Source: Magnaporthiopsis rhizophila
Taxonomy: Eukaryota; Ascomycota; Sordariomycetes; Magnaporthales; Magnaporthaceae
NCBI GenBank assembly: GCA_003049465.1
Contig: PYSS01000219.1
Span: 1 to 30,969, forward strand
DNA length: 30,969 nucleotides
Direction: 5' to 3'
The notes below the pieces were generated by a model, which ran no database searches, was not told the origin of the DNA, and worked only from the letters and a program-made list of their open reading frames with translations. Shown piece after piece: positions 1 through 9,299 of the stretch. The translations under genes were made by a program, and so were the position numbers. Every line of letters starts with the position of its first letter. Positions within the stretch are counted from its first letter, which is position 1.

Positions 1-600
1 ATTAAATTATTATATATAAATTAAGCTATAAAAAATAATTATACCCAGTTATTTTATTTATAATTAATAAAATAATATAAATATTATTTTATGGTTTAAT
101 TTGTTTGTTTTATTTGCTTATCTGTTTAAAAATAATAAATTATAAAAAAGGCATATTTTGCGCCCAGGCTTATTATAAATTATTTCCAAAATTTGCTGTT
201 AAATAATTTATTTTGGTTTAAAATTATGCATTTTGGCATTCTGTATTTTGCAATTATATTTTGGATAAAAATATAGGTTAGGTTTATAATTTTTGCATTT
301 TTTTTAAACAATAGGTATATAATATATTTGATAAATCGGTTAATTATTATTATAATATTATTATACTGAATATTTATAAAAGGTTTTTTTAATTTGGATA
401 GCCCTATAATAAAATCCGCTGTAACTTTTTGCTATGCTTTGTTAAATATTGGCAAAAGTTGCAATAATTTATAAGGTTTATACCTGTTAGTTTTATTTTT
501 TGCACAATTTTTGCAATTTTTAATTGCATTTTGTATTTTGGTATAAATTTTTGTAAATCCGTGGTGCTACCGGAACTTTTTCCAAATTTTAGCAATTTTT
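1..600 (-). pseudogene. A-minus integrase (zinc-finger end and start of the core), decayed
   Basis: On the minus strand a 63-codon open stretch (595-404) reads through the integrase N-terminal zinc-binding region, with an N-C-N-F-C-Q pattern near its end that fits the last Cys pair of the HHCC finger. Downstream (about 400-260) comes the start of the catalytic core, where the peptide INIQYNNII lines up with the integrase core of A1 (IQYNNILIMV at about 27075). Stops and frame breaks separate the pieces. The core continues beyond position 1, so the catalytic residues cannot all be checked. Integrase would join element cDNA to chromosomal DNA; this copy cannot make a working protein. Confidence 0.75.
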
Positions 601-859
601 TGGTACTTATTAGCCATTTGGCTATAAATTTGCTGGATTTTTTCTGGGATCCAACTTTTTTGTTGGGTTATTTTGGCCAGTGCTTATTATACCGGAATTA
701 GTGATCCGTTTAATCCTTTAGCCAAAATTATACATATTTTTGGTGGTATATTTATTTAATGGTTTGGGTAACGGTTCAAAACATTTGTTTGGCCATTTTT
801 TAACCCTTTCCTAACCTTGATTCGAAAATTATAATTTTAAAAAAACTGGTTTTATTGGA

Positions 860-1350
860 TTTATTTTTTATTTAGTATTTGGCTGGTGGTAAATTGTAAC
901 AGGTTTTTGTAATTAGTATATATTATAATTTGGTGGTTAGTTTTGCACAAATATACCTTTTATTTTTCCAAAACTTTGATAATAGCAAAAAGCTTTTTAT
1001 TGTAAATTTGATAATTTAGTTCAGGTTTATTTAATTTTTGCAAAAAAAATGTGCAAAAATGCAGCTTTTTTTGCTTGTTTCGCTATTTTAGCTATTTTTT
1101 AATAGCAAAATTTGATATATTAATTTTGATTTTAAAGGGTTTTTTTGGGTTTGGTATTGCCAGTACCGGTATTTGGATAATAGCTTTTTTTAGCAAATCG
1201 AAAATTATTTATTTTTGTATCCCTTAATAAAATTGGGTATTATTTTTGGTAAAATCCGTAAATAATATCGCTTTTTTATTAAAATTTCGGATAAATTTTC
1301 GGTAAAAATTCAAAAACCCCAAAAAACCTTGTATTTTTTTTAATTATGAT
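860..1350 (-). pseudogene. A-minus RNase H domain, decayed
   Basis: On the minus strand around 1025-1011 the peptide KPELNYQIYNKK matches the Ty3/gypsy RNase H signature (PxELNYxIxDKE) and the equivalent KPELNYPIYNKK of A1 near 26412. RNase H degrades the RNA strand of the RNA:DNA hybrid during reverse transcription. The acidic residue of the DKE motif is Asn in both copies, so the frame is not merely interrupted but catalytically damaged. Limits are approximate, because stops and A/T runs blur the linker to the RT upstream and to integrase downstream. Confidence 0.72.
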
Positions 1351-1384
1351 AAATACAAATTAATTTTTTACCGCCTGTATTTTT

Positions 1385-1960
1385 TTGGGTTTTATCCGTA
1401 TTTTCCTTTATTTAATAATAAAACCGAGAAAAATTACCTTTAAAAAATGCCATATACATTTATCCGGATTAACCAAAAGTTTTGCACCCTGCAATTTTTG
1501 TAGCACTTTATATATATATTGCTTGTGCTTTTTTAGCATATTTAAAAAAATCAAAATATTATCCAGGTATGCAAAAGCAAAAATATCGAGATATTTTTAT
1601 AATACATGATTAATTATTTGCTGGAATGTGGCTGGTATATTAATAAATTTAAAGGTTATTATTAATAATTTAAAAATTCCGAGCTTGGTTTAAAAAGCAG
1701 TTTTTTATTTGTTGCTTTTTTTAATTTTTAATAAGCCATAAGTTTTGCATAAATTTAGGGCTGTAAACCACCAATTTTTTCCGAGCTTATTTTTAAGCTT
1801 ATTAATTAGGGATAAAAAATATTAATTTTTTATTATTTTTAATTTAACGGATAATAATCGATATATATCCGTTTTTTCCCGTTCTTTTTAAAAATAAATA
1901 AAATTTTATATCCCATAGGAAAATTAAAAGGTTTGATAAATTCTTTCCTAATTTTTTCTT
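1385..1960 (-). pseudogene. A-minus reverse transcriptase, decayed (YLDN at active site)
   Basis: Minus-strand translation from about 1930 gives KKNGKKRIYIDYYPLN, the first conserved RT block (K-D-G-K-x-R-x-x-x-D-Y-R). The catalytic box reads AYLDNILIF at 1569-1558: the first Asp of YLDD is kept and the second has become Asn (GAT to AAT). After it comes the thumb-proximal segment with KLLVNPDK, as in A1. There are many TAA/TAG codons where other copies have Gln, plus frame changes. RT copies element RNA into cDNA; this copy is inactive. Confidence 0.85.
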
Positions 1961-4240
1961 TTAACTATTTTTGTAACAGCTTTTTTTGCCAAGGGTTTAA
2001 TTAATACAGCTTTTGGTACTTAAATTATGCTTCCGGTTTAAGCTTAATTTTGTGATCAAATGGTTTATATTTTGATAATATTATTTCCAAATCCTTCTGG
2101 AACAATTTTTAATACTTGTAGTATTTTTTAGGAACATTTTTAAGTTTATTTTTAATAATTTCCTGCTTATTGGGCTTATTTGCATTTATATTTGTTAGTA
2201 TTTCGGTTAATACGGTTTGCCAGGGCTAATTGTTATGTTTTGCTGCCGTTACGATTATCCTTTTTAACATTCGATTTTTATTATTCGGGGCCTGTAATTA
2301 TTAGGCTTTTTTGCTGGTTAATAATAATTTTTTTTATTAAATTTGTTCAATAATCTAATTTATTAAAAGATTGTATTTTTTAAATTATAAAAAGCCTAAA
2401 ATTAGGTTTTTTTTTCCTATATTTATAACGTTTAGGGTTATTTTGCAGGTTTTTTCCAAAAATTAAAATTTAAAATGGTTAGTTTTAGTATCGATCCTTT
2501 TTTTATTAAATGTAATTAGCTTTTATTTTATTATTATAAAATTATATGGCTTTTTTTTCTAATATATTGGAATATTATACCTTTTTATTATTTTTGGTAA
2601 AAAATATTTTTTTTGGGCTTTATAATCGATTATAATTTTTATTTTTTGCCTTTTCCAATATATTATTATCCTGATATATTTGTATTAATTATTAATCGTT
2701 GTTATTAAAGTTTTTATTGGTTATTATTATTTTATTTGTGCCTTTTTTTCGGATAAATTTTTTAATTTTTTGCTTAGGGTGCCCCTTTCCGGTCCCCGGT
2801 TGCCTTTATTAAACGAACAAACCTGTTTGTTTAGGCTTGCGCTTTTTTTTTTCATATAAACTTTGCATTCCGGTTTTCCGCATATCCAATATATAAAAAT
2901 TCCTGCCATATATATTATAAAATATGCTAATAATAATTTAAAAATTGCTATAAAATTTTTATAATTTATTTTTGCTATTTACCACCTCGGAAACTGGTAT
3001 TTTTATTATAAATATTGTACTAATTTTTTTTCCTTTTTTTGTAAAAAAAAATCGTGCTCCAGTTTTTTGGCCATATATTATTTATAATTATTATATAAGC
3101 ATTTGGCCCAAAATAATTTATTATAATGGCCTGTTTCGGGATCTATATTTTTGTAATTTAATATGTATAATTGTGCTAATTGCTAATCCAGGTTCGGAAT
3201 TTTTTCAAGCAGTGCCCTGTAATAAATAACCAATTAATTATTTTTTAACCAATCCAAAAGCTTTTTTTTATTATTTTGTACTGGTTTTTTATATATTAAA
3301 TTACCGATAGGTTTGGGCTGGTCCTAAAATTATTAATTTATTTTTAAAAATTTAAATAAAATATACGCTTTTCGTACTTTTTTTTTGATTATAGGGGATT
3401 ATTTCCCTATATCGATTAGTTATTAATCAAAATTTTGCTAAAATTTTTTAAAATTGACCATATATTATTTTTTGCTAGGTTTTTTATTATTAGGGCCTAT
3501 TTTTGTAATTTTCCAAAATTTTATCAGGTTTAGCTTTTTTTTCTGGGCTTATAATAAATATATTTGGCCCAAAAATTATTCCATTTTTGTATTTATATTT
3601 GTATTTTCCTCGGGATTATTAACCAAAATATTTGATACGCTTTTATTTTGGGCTAATTTTTCGAGTTTTCTGTTTTATTTAGCAAATTTTTCTGTTATTG
3701 GCATATAATTGCTGCAATATTTAATTTCCTTAAATTTCCTCGAAATTTGAACCGCTGTATTATTTTTTTTTTCAAACGTTATAAAATTGGTAATAATATT
3801 AATTTTCCTTTTATTATTAACCCGGAATTGGCCAATTTGTTATATTATAGCAAATTATTGCTTAAAATAATACCCTGTAATATTTTTATCGGAATAATAA
3901 ATTATACAATTTTTGTTAAAGTAATAAATTTAGCTAAATAATGCTCCAAAATATAAGTTTCTTTTTATTATTTATTATACTGCCCTAAATAAAATTGAAA
4001 TTGTGGGTTTGTAACTTTTTGGTATATTTTTTCAGCAAAAAACAGCTATTTATTGGTTTTTTTGCAAATAATTTTTTTTAATATATCCTTTTTTTTTGCA
4101 TTTAAAATATTTTCCGTTTTTTGGGTTTTTAAACCTAATATATTTTTATTTTTTTTGCTAATATATAATTTTAATACTAAAATTTATAAATCCAGAATAT
4201 ATACCGTAAACCGTAAATTATTGCTATTTTGTTTTTTTTT
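1961..4240 (-). pseudogene. A-minus Gag C-terminus / protease region, poorly resolved
   Basis: Between RT and gag, about 2.3 kb carries few clear domains. The best anchor is a minus-strand frame at 2909-2727 of 60 codons, with WICGKPECKVYMKKK near its start. It resembles the Trp-x2-Cys-x4-Cys-x2-His-x2-Glu-Lys pattern seen between Gag and protease in fungal gypsy elements; the His is now Tyr and the Glu is Lys. The equivalent in A1 is at about 24190-24290, where both Cys are lost. I could not place the protease Asp-Ser/Thr-Gly motif with confidence. The plus-strand frames in this stretch (such as 2972-3229 and 3454-3708) are T-rich antisense shadows. Confidence 0.5.
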
Positions 4241-4249
4241 GGTTAGTTT

Positions 4250-4970
4250 TATTGCTTTATGTTACCGGTTTAATTTGTTGGGCTTTTTTTTTAAAATATT
4301 ATTTGTACAGTTTATTGCTAATATAAACGGCTATAATAATATAATTAATAAAATTTTTAAATCGTTCCTGTTTAAATAATTTATTTTTCACATTATTTTT
4401 TAGCCTTTGATAAAATTGGATTATTTTGATATTTTTTATTTAATTAAATTTATTAACCAATTGCTAAAATTTGGAAATATAAATTAATGCAGGGCCTTTT
4501 TACCAAAGTTAAAGCAACTTTTTTTCGGCCACCCATTTTTTATTAACCTGTTCGAAAATTTTAGCAACTTTTTTTTTAAATTTTTCGAAATTGGCAAATA
4601 CCAGCTTGGTTTTTTTTTTGGACTTATTGTGCCTTTTTAGGTAATCGGACCAAATAGGTTCGAACCAATCCTTAATTTTGCCATACAAGTGTATAATTAT
4701 ATAAGCAATTTTTTATTTTTCCCGCTAAAAATAATTTTAATAAAACAAAAAATACCCTTTGCATTTAATCAGGAACATTTTAATTTTGCCTTTTTTTTTA
4801 TTATACTTGTTCGGCAAAAGGAATTTGTAAAATTTAATAGCAATATAAGGTTTGGTTTAAATTTTTTTAAATTTTTCGATTTTTGCAATAAATGCTTGTA
4901 TGGCTGCCGAGGGGTTGTTATACAGCTTGCCGGCGATAATAATATTCTCGGGTTTTTTGCCTGCGATTAA
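4250..4970 (-). pseudogene. A-minus Gag (Retrotrans_gag-like capsid), decayed
   Basis: The minus strand reads NKYNKKKGKIKMFLIKCKGY and, a little further on, KIKDWFEPIWSDYL (about 4680-4640), then a KFKKKVAKIFEQV segment. This matches A1 Gag residue for residue at the conserved positions (NKYNKKENKFKIFLTKCKNY; KIKDWFEPI; KIAKIFGQVDKK). Gag forms the virus-like particle around element RNA. In-frame TAA codons fall where Gln is expected. The plus-strand open frame 4689-4970 is the antisense of this gag, and the minus-strand open frame 22300-22692 is the antisense of A1 gag, which is why those two frames resemble each other. Confidence 0.8.
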
Positions 4971-5024
4971 TATAATTGTTATTGCTCGTTATTTTTGGTA
5001 AATACTGAATAGGATCAGTTAAAA

Positions 5025-5508
5025 TGTTACAAACGATTTTTTGCTTTTAGGGTAGGATATATTAAGAAAGGTATCGAGCAGTATGGTTTCCACAAGGTTG
5101 CTTTGTGCTGGGAACTGGGTAATAACAAAGGTTTCGATTGCTTACCTAAAGGGGTGCTTTGGAGCTATTTAGGTTAACTAATGCCGAAGCTTTAGTTAAA
5201 ATTATTTAATACAGTAAAAAACCCTTTTTTATATACCCGTAGATTTTTATACCCTATTTGTGTTATATTTATAGCAAATATATCACTGTGCTATATCTGT
5301 TATATTTATAACAGATATATCACTGTGCTATGTTTGTTATGTTTATAACAGATATATCACTGTGCTTAGATAAGTATCTGATTATGTAATTTTTTACCCA
5401 CCCTGGCCTTAATTATGCGACCCTTGGTTCCCTATAACTGCGGGGTAAAAGCACACCGCTGGGGGTTAGCCCCAGCCCTTCTGTCCCCTGCCAGCTATGG
5501 TTATAACA
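5025..5508 (-). repeat. 5' LTR of A-minus (484 bp)
   Basis: On the minus strand the LTR runs from TGTTATAACC (5508) to TGTAACA (5025), with the TGTTA/TAACA ends seen in all A-family LTRs here. The start matches the A0 LTR at 30394, including the GCTGGGG-ctaac-CCCCAGC hairpin (here 5458-5476). The end and the bases after it (ATTTTAACTGATCC...) match A1 at its LTR-gag junction. The middle differs from A1: instead of the gcaaaaa-loop palindromes it has three 37-bp tandem units at 5254-5364. Confidence 0.88.
5254..5364 (-). repeat. Three 37-bp tandem units with palindromic core in the A-minus LTR
   Basis: Units at 5254-5290, 5291-5327 and 5328-5364 are each exactly 37 bp. Each holds an inverted repeat; the middle unit is best preserved, ATATCTGTTATA facing TATAACAGATAT. 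Each unit ends in cactgtg. Differences between units are mostly transitions. Confidence 0.9.
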
Positions 5509-5639
5509 TAGCCCTTACCTTATAACCCTTATACCGGTTAGGGTTAAATTATATAATTAATTTAAAGCTAGGGTATGTACCTGGTTTATCCTGCATTTTC
5601 TGTACATTTGGTTGGGGCATATAGTTAATTATACAGTGC

Positions 5640-5747
5640 ACTTACCCTGCAAAAGTTATGCATGCAATTTATCTTGCAAAGGTGGGGCATATAACTTACC
5701 CTGTAAGGGTTATATATGCAACTTACCCTGTAAGCGTTATATATGCA
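5640..5747 (+). repeat. Four 27-bp tandem units in the B' LTR
   Basis: Units at 5640-5666, 5667-5693, 5694-5720 and 5721-5747, each 27 bp with consensus close to acttaccctgtaagggtta followed by tatatgca. Each good unit contains the short inverted repeat CTTAC-cct-GTAAG. The B 3' LTR has only two units, so copy number varies. Confidence 0.9.
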
Positions 5748-5779
5748 GCCTGCGCTTGTAAGCCTAGCCTATAAGGGCT

Positions 5780-5870
5780 ATTGCCCTGCAAATCACTTAT
5801 TTTATAAGGGGTTAACACCTTACAAATCACTAACTTTACAGGGGTTGCAGGCCTATAAATCACCCGCCCT
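5780..5870 (+). repeat. Second repeat set (acaaatcac units) in the B' LTR
   Basis: Three related segments of about 36 bp begin with c(t)gcaaatcac, cttacaaatcac and ctataaatcac, and two contain tttataaggggtt or tttacaggggtt. The same arrangement occurs at about 20510-20592 in the B 3' LTR, so it predates the split of the two copies. Confidence 0.7.
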
Positions 5871-6218
5871 CCAAAGTGCTTTTGATTTGACTAAGTTAGA
5901 TTTATCGGCCTAATACAGAGATAGTTTTGGTAGCCGTGGGTCGATTTTTTGCCAGCCTTATACAAAATAATTTATTAGGAATTAAGCTAGGGTATCGGAA
6001 TACCCGCACGGTAAAATCCCGCGGTACTAATGTCGGAATGTATATAAGGGAATAAAATTGGCTGTTTTTCATTAAAATAATAAGCTTGTAACTATAATTT
6101 GCTTAGGGCCTTGCAGCATTAACTTTAGTGCTTTGTAGGGCCCAATCCAACTGAACGTGCGCCCGCCGTCCCTGTAATTAGCGCTTCACTTCCCTTGTGC
6201 ACGTTATTGATTTTAACA

Positions 6219-6412
6219 GTTATTATAAACCTTGCCGTTTATAATAACGTTTTGATCGGTTTGGTTATGGTTGCTATAATTGCTTTTATTTGTTACCTTT
6301 GGTAAATGTTAAACAGGATCAATTAAAATGTTATAATTACAGGCCTTTTGCTTTTAAGGTAGGGTATTTAGGGGCGGTAATGAGCAGTACTAGGTTGTAA
6401 GGTTATTTCCTT
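6219..6412 (-). mobile_element. Scrap of A-family LTR end and gag leader
   Basis: On the minus strand the LTR end TATAACA (6335-6329) is preceded by LTR sequence up to about 6412 (aaccttacaacctagtactg, as in other A LTRs) and followed by ATTTTAATTGATCCTG and a leader that aligns with A-minus near 4970-5024. The left edge at 6219 is the exact end of the B' LTR, so the scrap is the flank of that insertion. It is too short to carry coding information. Confidence 0.75.
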
Positions 6413-6436
6413 TGTGTATATTATTAATTTTAATCA
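6407..6436 (+). repeat. Possible 30-bp remnant of a B LTR end
   Basis: The bases tatttcctttgtgtatatta followed by ttaattttaatca align without gaps to the last 30 bases of the B LTR (about 20917-20946), with nearly all differences being transitions. If real, the A scrap is bracketed by two B LTR ends. The match is short and AT-rich. Confidence 0.4.
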
Positions 6437-6885
6437 AGTTATAAGCCCGAAAAGATCCTGGGATTGGCGCGGCTGTGAAGGTTTATCGAGTATCCATGGG
6501 CATTGTATTCCAGCAATTGCAGAGGTTAACCAAGCCTTAAGCGTATTATTTTAAGGATTTTAAAAGGTTTGCTTTAATGTGAAATAAATTTTAAGGATTA
6601 ACCCTGTGGCAGAAAATTGTAAGGAGCGATTAAAATCCAATATAGGAATAATTTTAGCGATTATTATAAAGCGTAAACCATTTAGGCCACATAAACGATC
6701 CGTTAAAATTTTTGTATTTTAAATTAGCAATTGCCCTATAATTGCAATGCTGCAAATAATTCTATAGGGGGGAAAATATACTAAACCTGCTATTAATTAA
6801 GTGCAATTTTTGCTGGAATTAATAGCTAAATAGGTGCGTATATTATTAATAGGTGCTAAAAGACGCTAATATTTAAAATTAAATG

Positions 6886-7004
6886 CAAGTGTTACAAAGC
6901 TTTACATTTGGCTTATTTACAAATATTATAGTATTTTGCGTGTAATTATGTAAGTATTATAATACTTTGCGTGCAATTTAATTGTGCAAATGTTATAATG
7001 CTTT
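6886..7004 (+). promoter_or_regulatory. Four spaced palindromic sites upstream of copia-1
   Basis: Sites near 6887 (aagtgttacaaagcttt), 6921 (aaatattatagtatttt), 6952 (aagtattataatacttt) and 6988 (aaatgttataatgcttt) share the pattern AArTrTTAyArtryTTT. The third is a perfect 16-bp palindrome, AAGTATTATAATACTT. Centres are 31-36 bp apart, about three helical turns. A role as a binding array is inference. Confidence 0.65.
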
Positions 7005-7016
7005 ATACAAACCCTT

Positions 7017-7043
7017 ATAGCGCTATTAAGCGCTATATAAATA
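7017..7043 (+). promoter_or_regulatory. Perfect hairpin and TATA-like box
   Basis: ATAGCGCT (7017-7024), loop atta, AGCGCTAT (7029-7036). The right arm runs into TATAAATA (7036-7043), a good match to a core promoter TATA box. In a RIP-worn AT-rich setting a TATA-like string alone is weak evidence; its place just after the palindromic array is what supports it. Confidence 0.5.
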
Positions 7044-7325
7044 CGAATCATACTATACTTATAGGGATAAATTTGCATAAATTGGTATGCAGCTTAATAA
7101 AAATATATCTTAATTAAGTTAGTTTATAACCTATTTTATACGTATAACTTTTACGGCAAACATATTAGAGCGGTTATGGTTACGGTTTGCTAATTTAACC
7201 GGTATTTATAATATTTTAATATTTAAAAGAATGCTAAATAGCTGTATTTTAGAAATTTTGCTAAAGTACATGGTATTGAAAAAACCTTTAACGTTTAAAT
7301 AACGTTAAGGTTAATTAATAATAAT

Positions 7326-7560
7326 TGTTAAGGTTATTTTGCAGTTTTTCTTACGAGTTGGTGGATTTTTTTAAGCGAAAAAAAAAGATTTGTAAGCCTT
7401 ATAAAAGCTTTAAAAATTGGTAACTTTTAAGCCAGTTGCTAGCAATTGTTAGGTTGCAGCCTTTTTATGAATCGGTGGATTTTTCCAGGTGAAAAAAGAT
7501 TTGCAAGCCTTTTAAAAACCTTAAAAATTGGTAACTTTTAGGTCAGTTGCAAACAATTAT
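7326..7560 (+). repeat. Two-copy tandem repeat of about 118 bp
   Basis: Copy 1 (about 7326-7445) and copy 2 (about 7446-7560) share ggtggatttttt..gcgaaaaaa, gatttgtaagcctt.taaaa, aaaaattggtaacttttaag and the tail gccagttgc.a.caatt. They differ by transitions and a few small indels. The repeat lies just upstream of copia-1 gag and may be untranslated leader. Confidence 0.8.
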
Positions 7561-7689
7561 TAGGCGATAATTTTAGGTTTTAAAGGCTGGCAACCTTTAA
7601 GTTTATATGGGATATAAAAAGTGTAAGGTTTTTAAATATTAAAGTTTTTTTCGATATAACAAAGGGATTTAGTATAATAATAAATGATA

Positions 7690-8755
7690 ATTTTGCTAAA
7701 CAGGTGGTAAGGCAGGGGGTGGAAATTAATAATTCTACTAATAAAGTAAAGGGTTCGGATAAGCAAAACCAGCAGATTTTAAAGCTTTTAAAAAAGTTAT
7801 AACCTAATTAAAAGGGTAAAATACTAGAAGATGCTAATTTTGCAGGTACTGCTTTTCTTATAAGGCTGGTTGAAAGCTTTAAAAATTTTGAAGAGGCTTT
7901 TGTGGCTTTTAAGGAAATTTGGGCCTTTATTAACCCCGCGATCAAAGAGATGTTCAAATTTATATACGCTTTTTCGGAGGCCCACAAATTGCAAAAGGCC
8001 CAAAATTACCAGGAATGGAGATATATATTAGTGATTTAATTTATTATTGTAAAGCTGTCAAATTTTTAGAAACTTCTATATTGGCAAATAGCATATTTTC
8101 AGGGGATTAGGCCATGATACTGTTATTATTGAAAAATAGCTGTAATACAGAAATTATTTATGTAATTATTTGGGAAACGTTACTTATAGCGGCCTTTAAA
8201 ACTTTATAGGATAATTATTTGCTAATGCCTGATATTTAACGAGATGCGCTATATCAGGAGTTTTATTTATTGGATTTTAGCAACTTTAAAAAGTCGATTA
8301 GCGAATTTAACTTTTAATCTACCTTTTTTTGATAAGGTTTCGTAATTGCAGTATGGAAATTAGTATTATTAATATTAAAAATCAGTATTTTAAAGCTTTA
8401 AAAGGGTTTTTTCCCAATAAGCTGAAAGGTTTCAAAGTATTATTCGTAATGCTATTATTTTAAAGTAATTAACCAAAGGTATTAATTTATAATATTTAAT
8501 GGCTGATTTGTTTGCTCAAATAAATAATCCTATTTTTATTGCAGCAAAACAAGCTGTTAGTTACAAGGTTTAGGGGCAAAAAAAGCTAAATAATAATCCT
8601 GGGGGCCTTAATTTAGAAAAGAATAAGGCTAATAAAAAGTGCAAAAGTGACCCTAAAAACCCTAAAAATAAGGCCAAAGGCCCAAAAGACCGTTTTAAAG
8701 ATAAAAAACCTAAGGGTAAAAATTTAAGGATAAAAAGGAGAAAAATGGTGATAAA
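7690..8755 (+). pseudogene. copia-1 Gag, decayed
   Basis: A frame from about 7700 to 8035 is open apart from a few TAA/TAG codons and reads ILEDANFAGTAFLIRLVES, then NPAIKEMFKFIYAFSEAHK and KLQKAQNYQEWRY, the last being like the N-terminal Gag segment of copia elements (KLxGxxNYxxW). The middle (8040-8500) is broken. The C-terminal linker (8585-8755), in frame with the protease downstream, is dense in TAA where Gln codons would make a basic Gln-rich tail. Gag would coat element RNA. Family placement rests on what follows downstream; Gag alone is weak. Confidence 0.6.
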
Positions 8756-9286
8756 TTTATTACGGTAAATTACGACCTTATTGTAAGTTATATTACCGAA
8801 TTTGCCACAAAGCAAATTTTAAATACCAATTGTGCTGAAAATAACGGAACGGTTAATATGGGGGCGCTAAATACCGATATTTTTAGTGAATTATCCCAAG
8901 CGGAATCGGATTTAAAATCGAATAATAATAAGCCAGCAAATGCAGAAACCTATTGCGGTTATTATGGTTATGCTAAAAATAATATTAGGAACGTTAAAAT
9001 TAGGGGTAAATCCCCTATTTTATATAATATTGGTAATACTGATCATATTTTTAACTTTGTAAAATTTTTTATAACGTACAGTAAAAACTGTAACGTTATT
9101 ATCCGTACAGGGGGTGGCCTTATATATTTTGCAGGCGTTAGTACTATTAAATTATTTATTTAATATTTTAAAAAACCCGACAATTACAAGGAGGTAATGC
9201 TAAGCAAAGCGTTATATGTCCCTAATTTTAATATTAATATTATTAGTGGGTTATGCTATTATAGGGCTAAAAATGCCCTATTTAAT
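8756..9286 (+). pseudogene. copia-1 CCHC knuckle, aspartic protease and GAG-pre-integrase
   Basis: One frame runs from 8756 to 9286 with a single internal stop (9164). Codons from 8954 give CGYYGYAKNNIRNV, which fits the CX2CX4HX4C spacing of a zinc knuckle with only the first Cys kept. At 9026 the protease active site reads YNIGNTDHIF, where copia elements have [D][ST]G[AS][ST]DHI; the catalytic Asp is Asn. Further on, KALYVPNFNINIISG (about 9200-9245) is the GAG-pre-integrase signature (LYVPxxxxNLIS). Protease would cut the Gag-Pol polyprotein. Loss of Asp and three zinc ligands means the copy is dead despite its open frame. Confidence 0.85.
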
Positions 9287-9299
9287 TAAAAAATTTCAA

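Larger units (their letters stand above)
1..5508 (-). mobile_element. A-minus: decayed Ty3/gypsy chromovirus-like element, truncated by window start
   Basis: Read on the minus strand, the block gives the normal Ty3/gypsy order: 5' LTR (5508 down to 5025), gag (about 4970-4250), a Cys/His motif region (about 2909-2727), RT (about 1960-1385), RNase H (about 1350-860) and integrase (about 600 to the window edge). Its gag and pol align by eye with the complete A1 element on the opposite strand at 21957-29367, and the two LTRs share their first 80 bases or so, so they are subfamilies of one family. Every domain has in-frame stops. The chromodomain and 3' LTR would lie upstream of position 1. The right LTR edge abuts a B-family LTR, which suggests A-minus inserted into that LTR; the other flank needed to prove a target duplication is outside the window. 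Confidence 0.88.
5509..6218 (+). repeat. B' LTR, truncated on its left by A-minus
   Basis: From about 5640 to 6218 the sequence follows the B 3' LTR (20422-20946) closely in the same orientation: the 27-bp tandem array, the acaaatcac repeats, the segment ending in a CTTTGTAGGGCCCAATCC-like stretch, the cgcccgccgtccc stretch and the terminal TTTTAACA (6218; TTTTAATA at 20946). Positions 5509-5640 do not match the B 3' LTR, so either the U3 has diverged or another sequence intervenes. The left edge is the A-minus LTR. The right flank is A-family gag DNA, so this LTR once inserted into an A element. No B internal DNA follows directly. Confidence 0.8.
6437..7690 (+). other. 5' regulatory region, probably LTR and leader of copia-1
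   Basis: No open frame of note. The stretch is G-richer and less mutated than most of the window. It holds, in order, a unique segment (6440-6800), four palindromic sites (6886-7004), a perfect 8-bp hairpin overlapping a TATA-like box (7017-7043) and a two-copy tandem repeat (7326-7560), and leads into copia-1 gag. This order suggests an LTR promoter and untranslated leader. No second copy exists in the window to define LTR ends, so the assignment is inference. Confidence 0.5.

Noticed and set aside
2972..4970. Series of plus-strand hydrophobic open frames suggesting membrane proteins
   Set aside because: They are T-rich antisense of A-minus gag-pol; the sense strand gives recognisable Gag and RT. 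Phe/Ile/Leu-rich content follows from A-rich sense DNA.
5254..5364. CRISPR-like array
   Set aside because: Units are head-to-tail 37-bp repeats without unique spacers, inside an LTR.
5640..5747. CRISPR-like array or telomere repeat
   Set aside because: Contiguous 27-bp units with no spacers, present in two LTRs; motif is not a telomere repeat.
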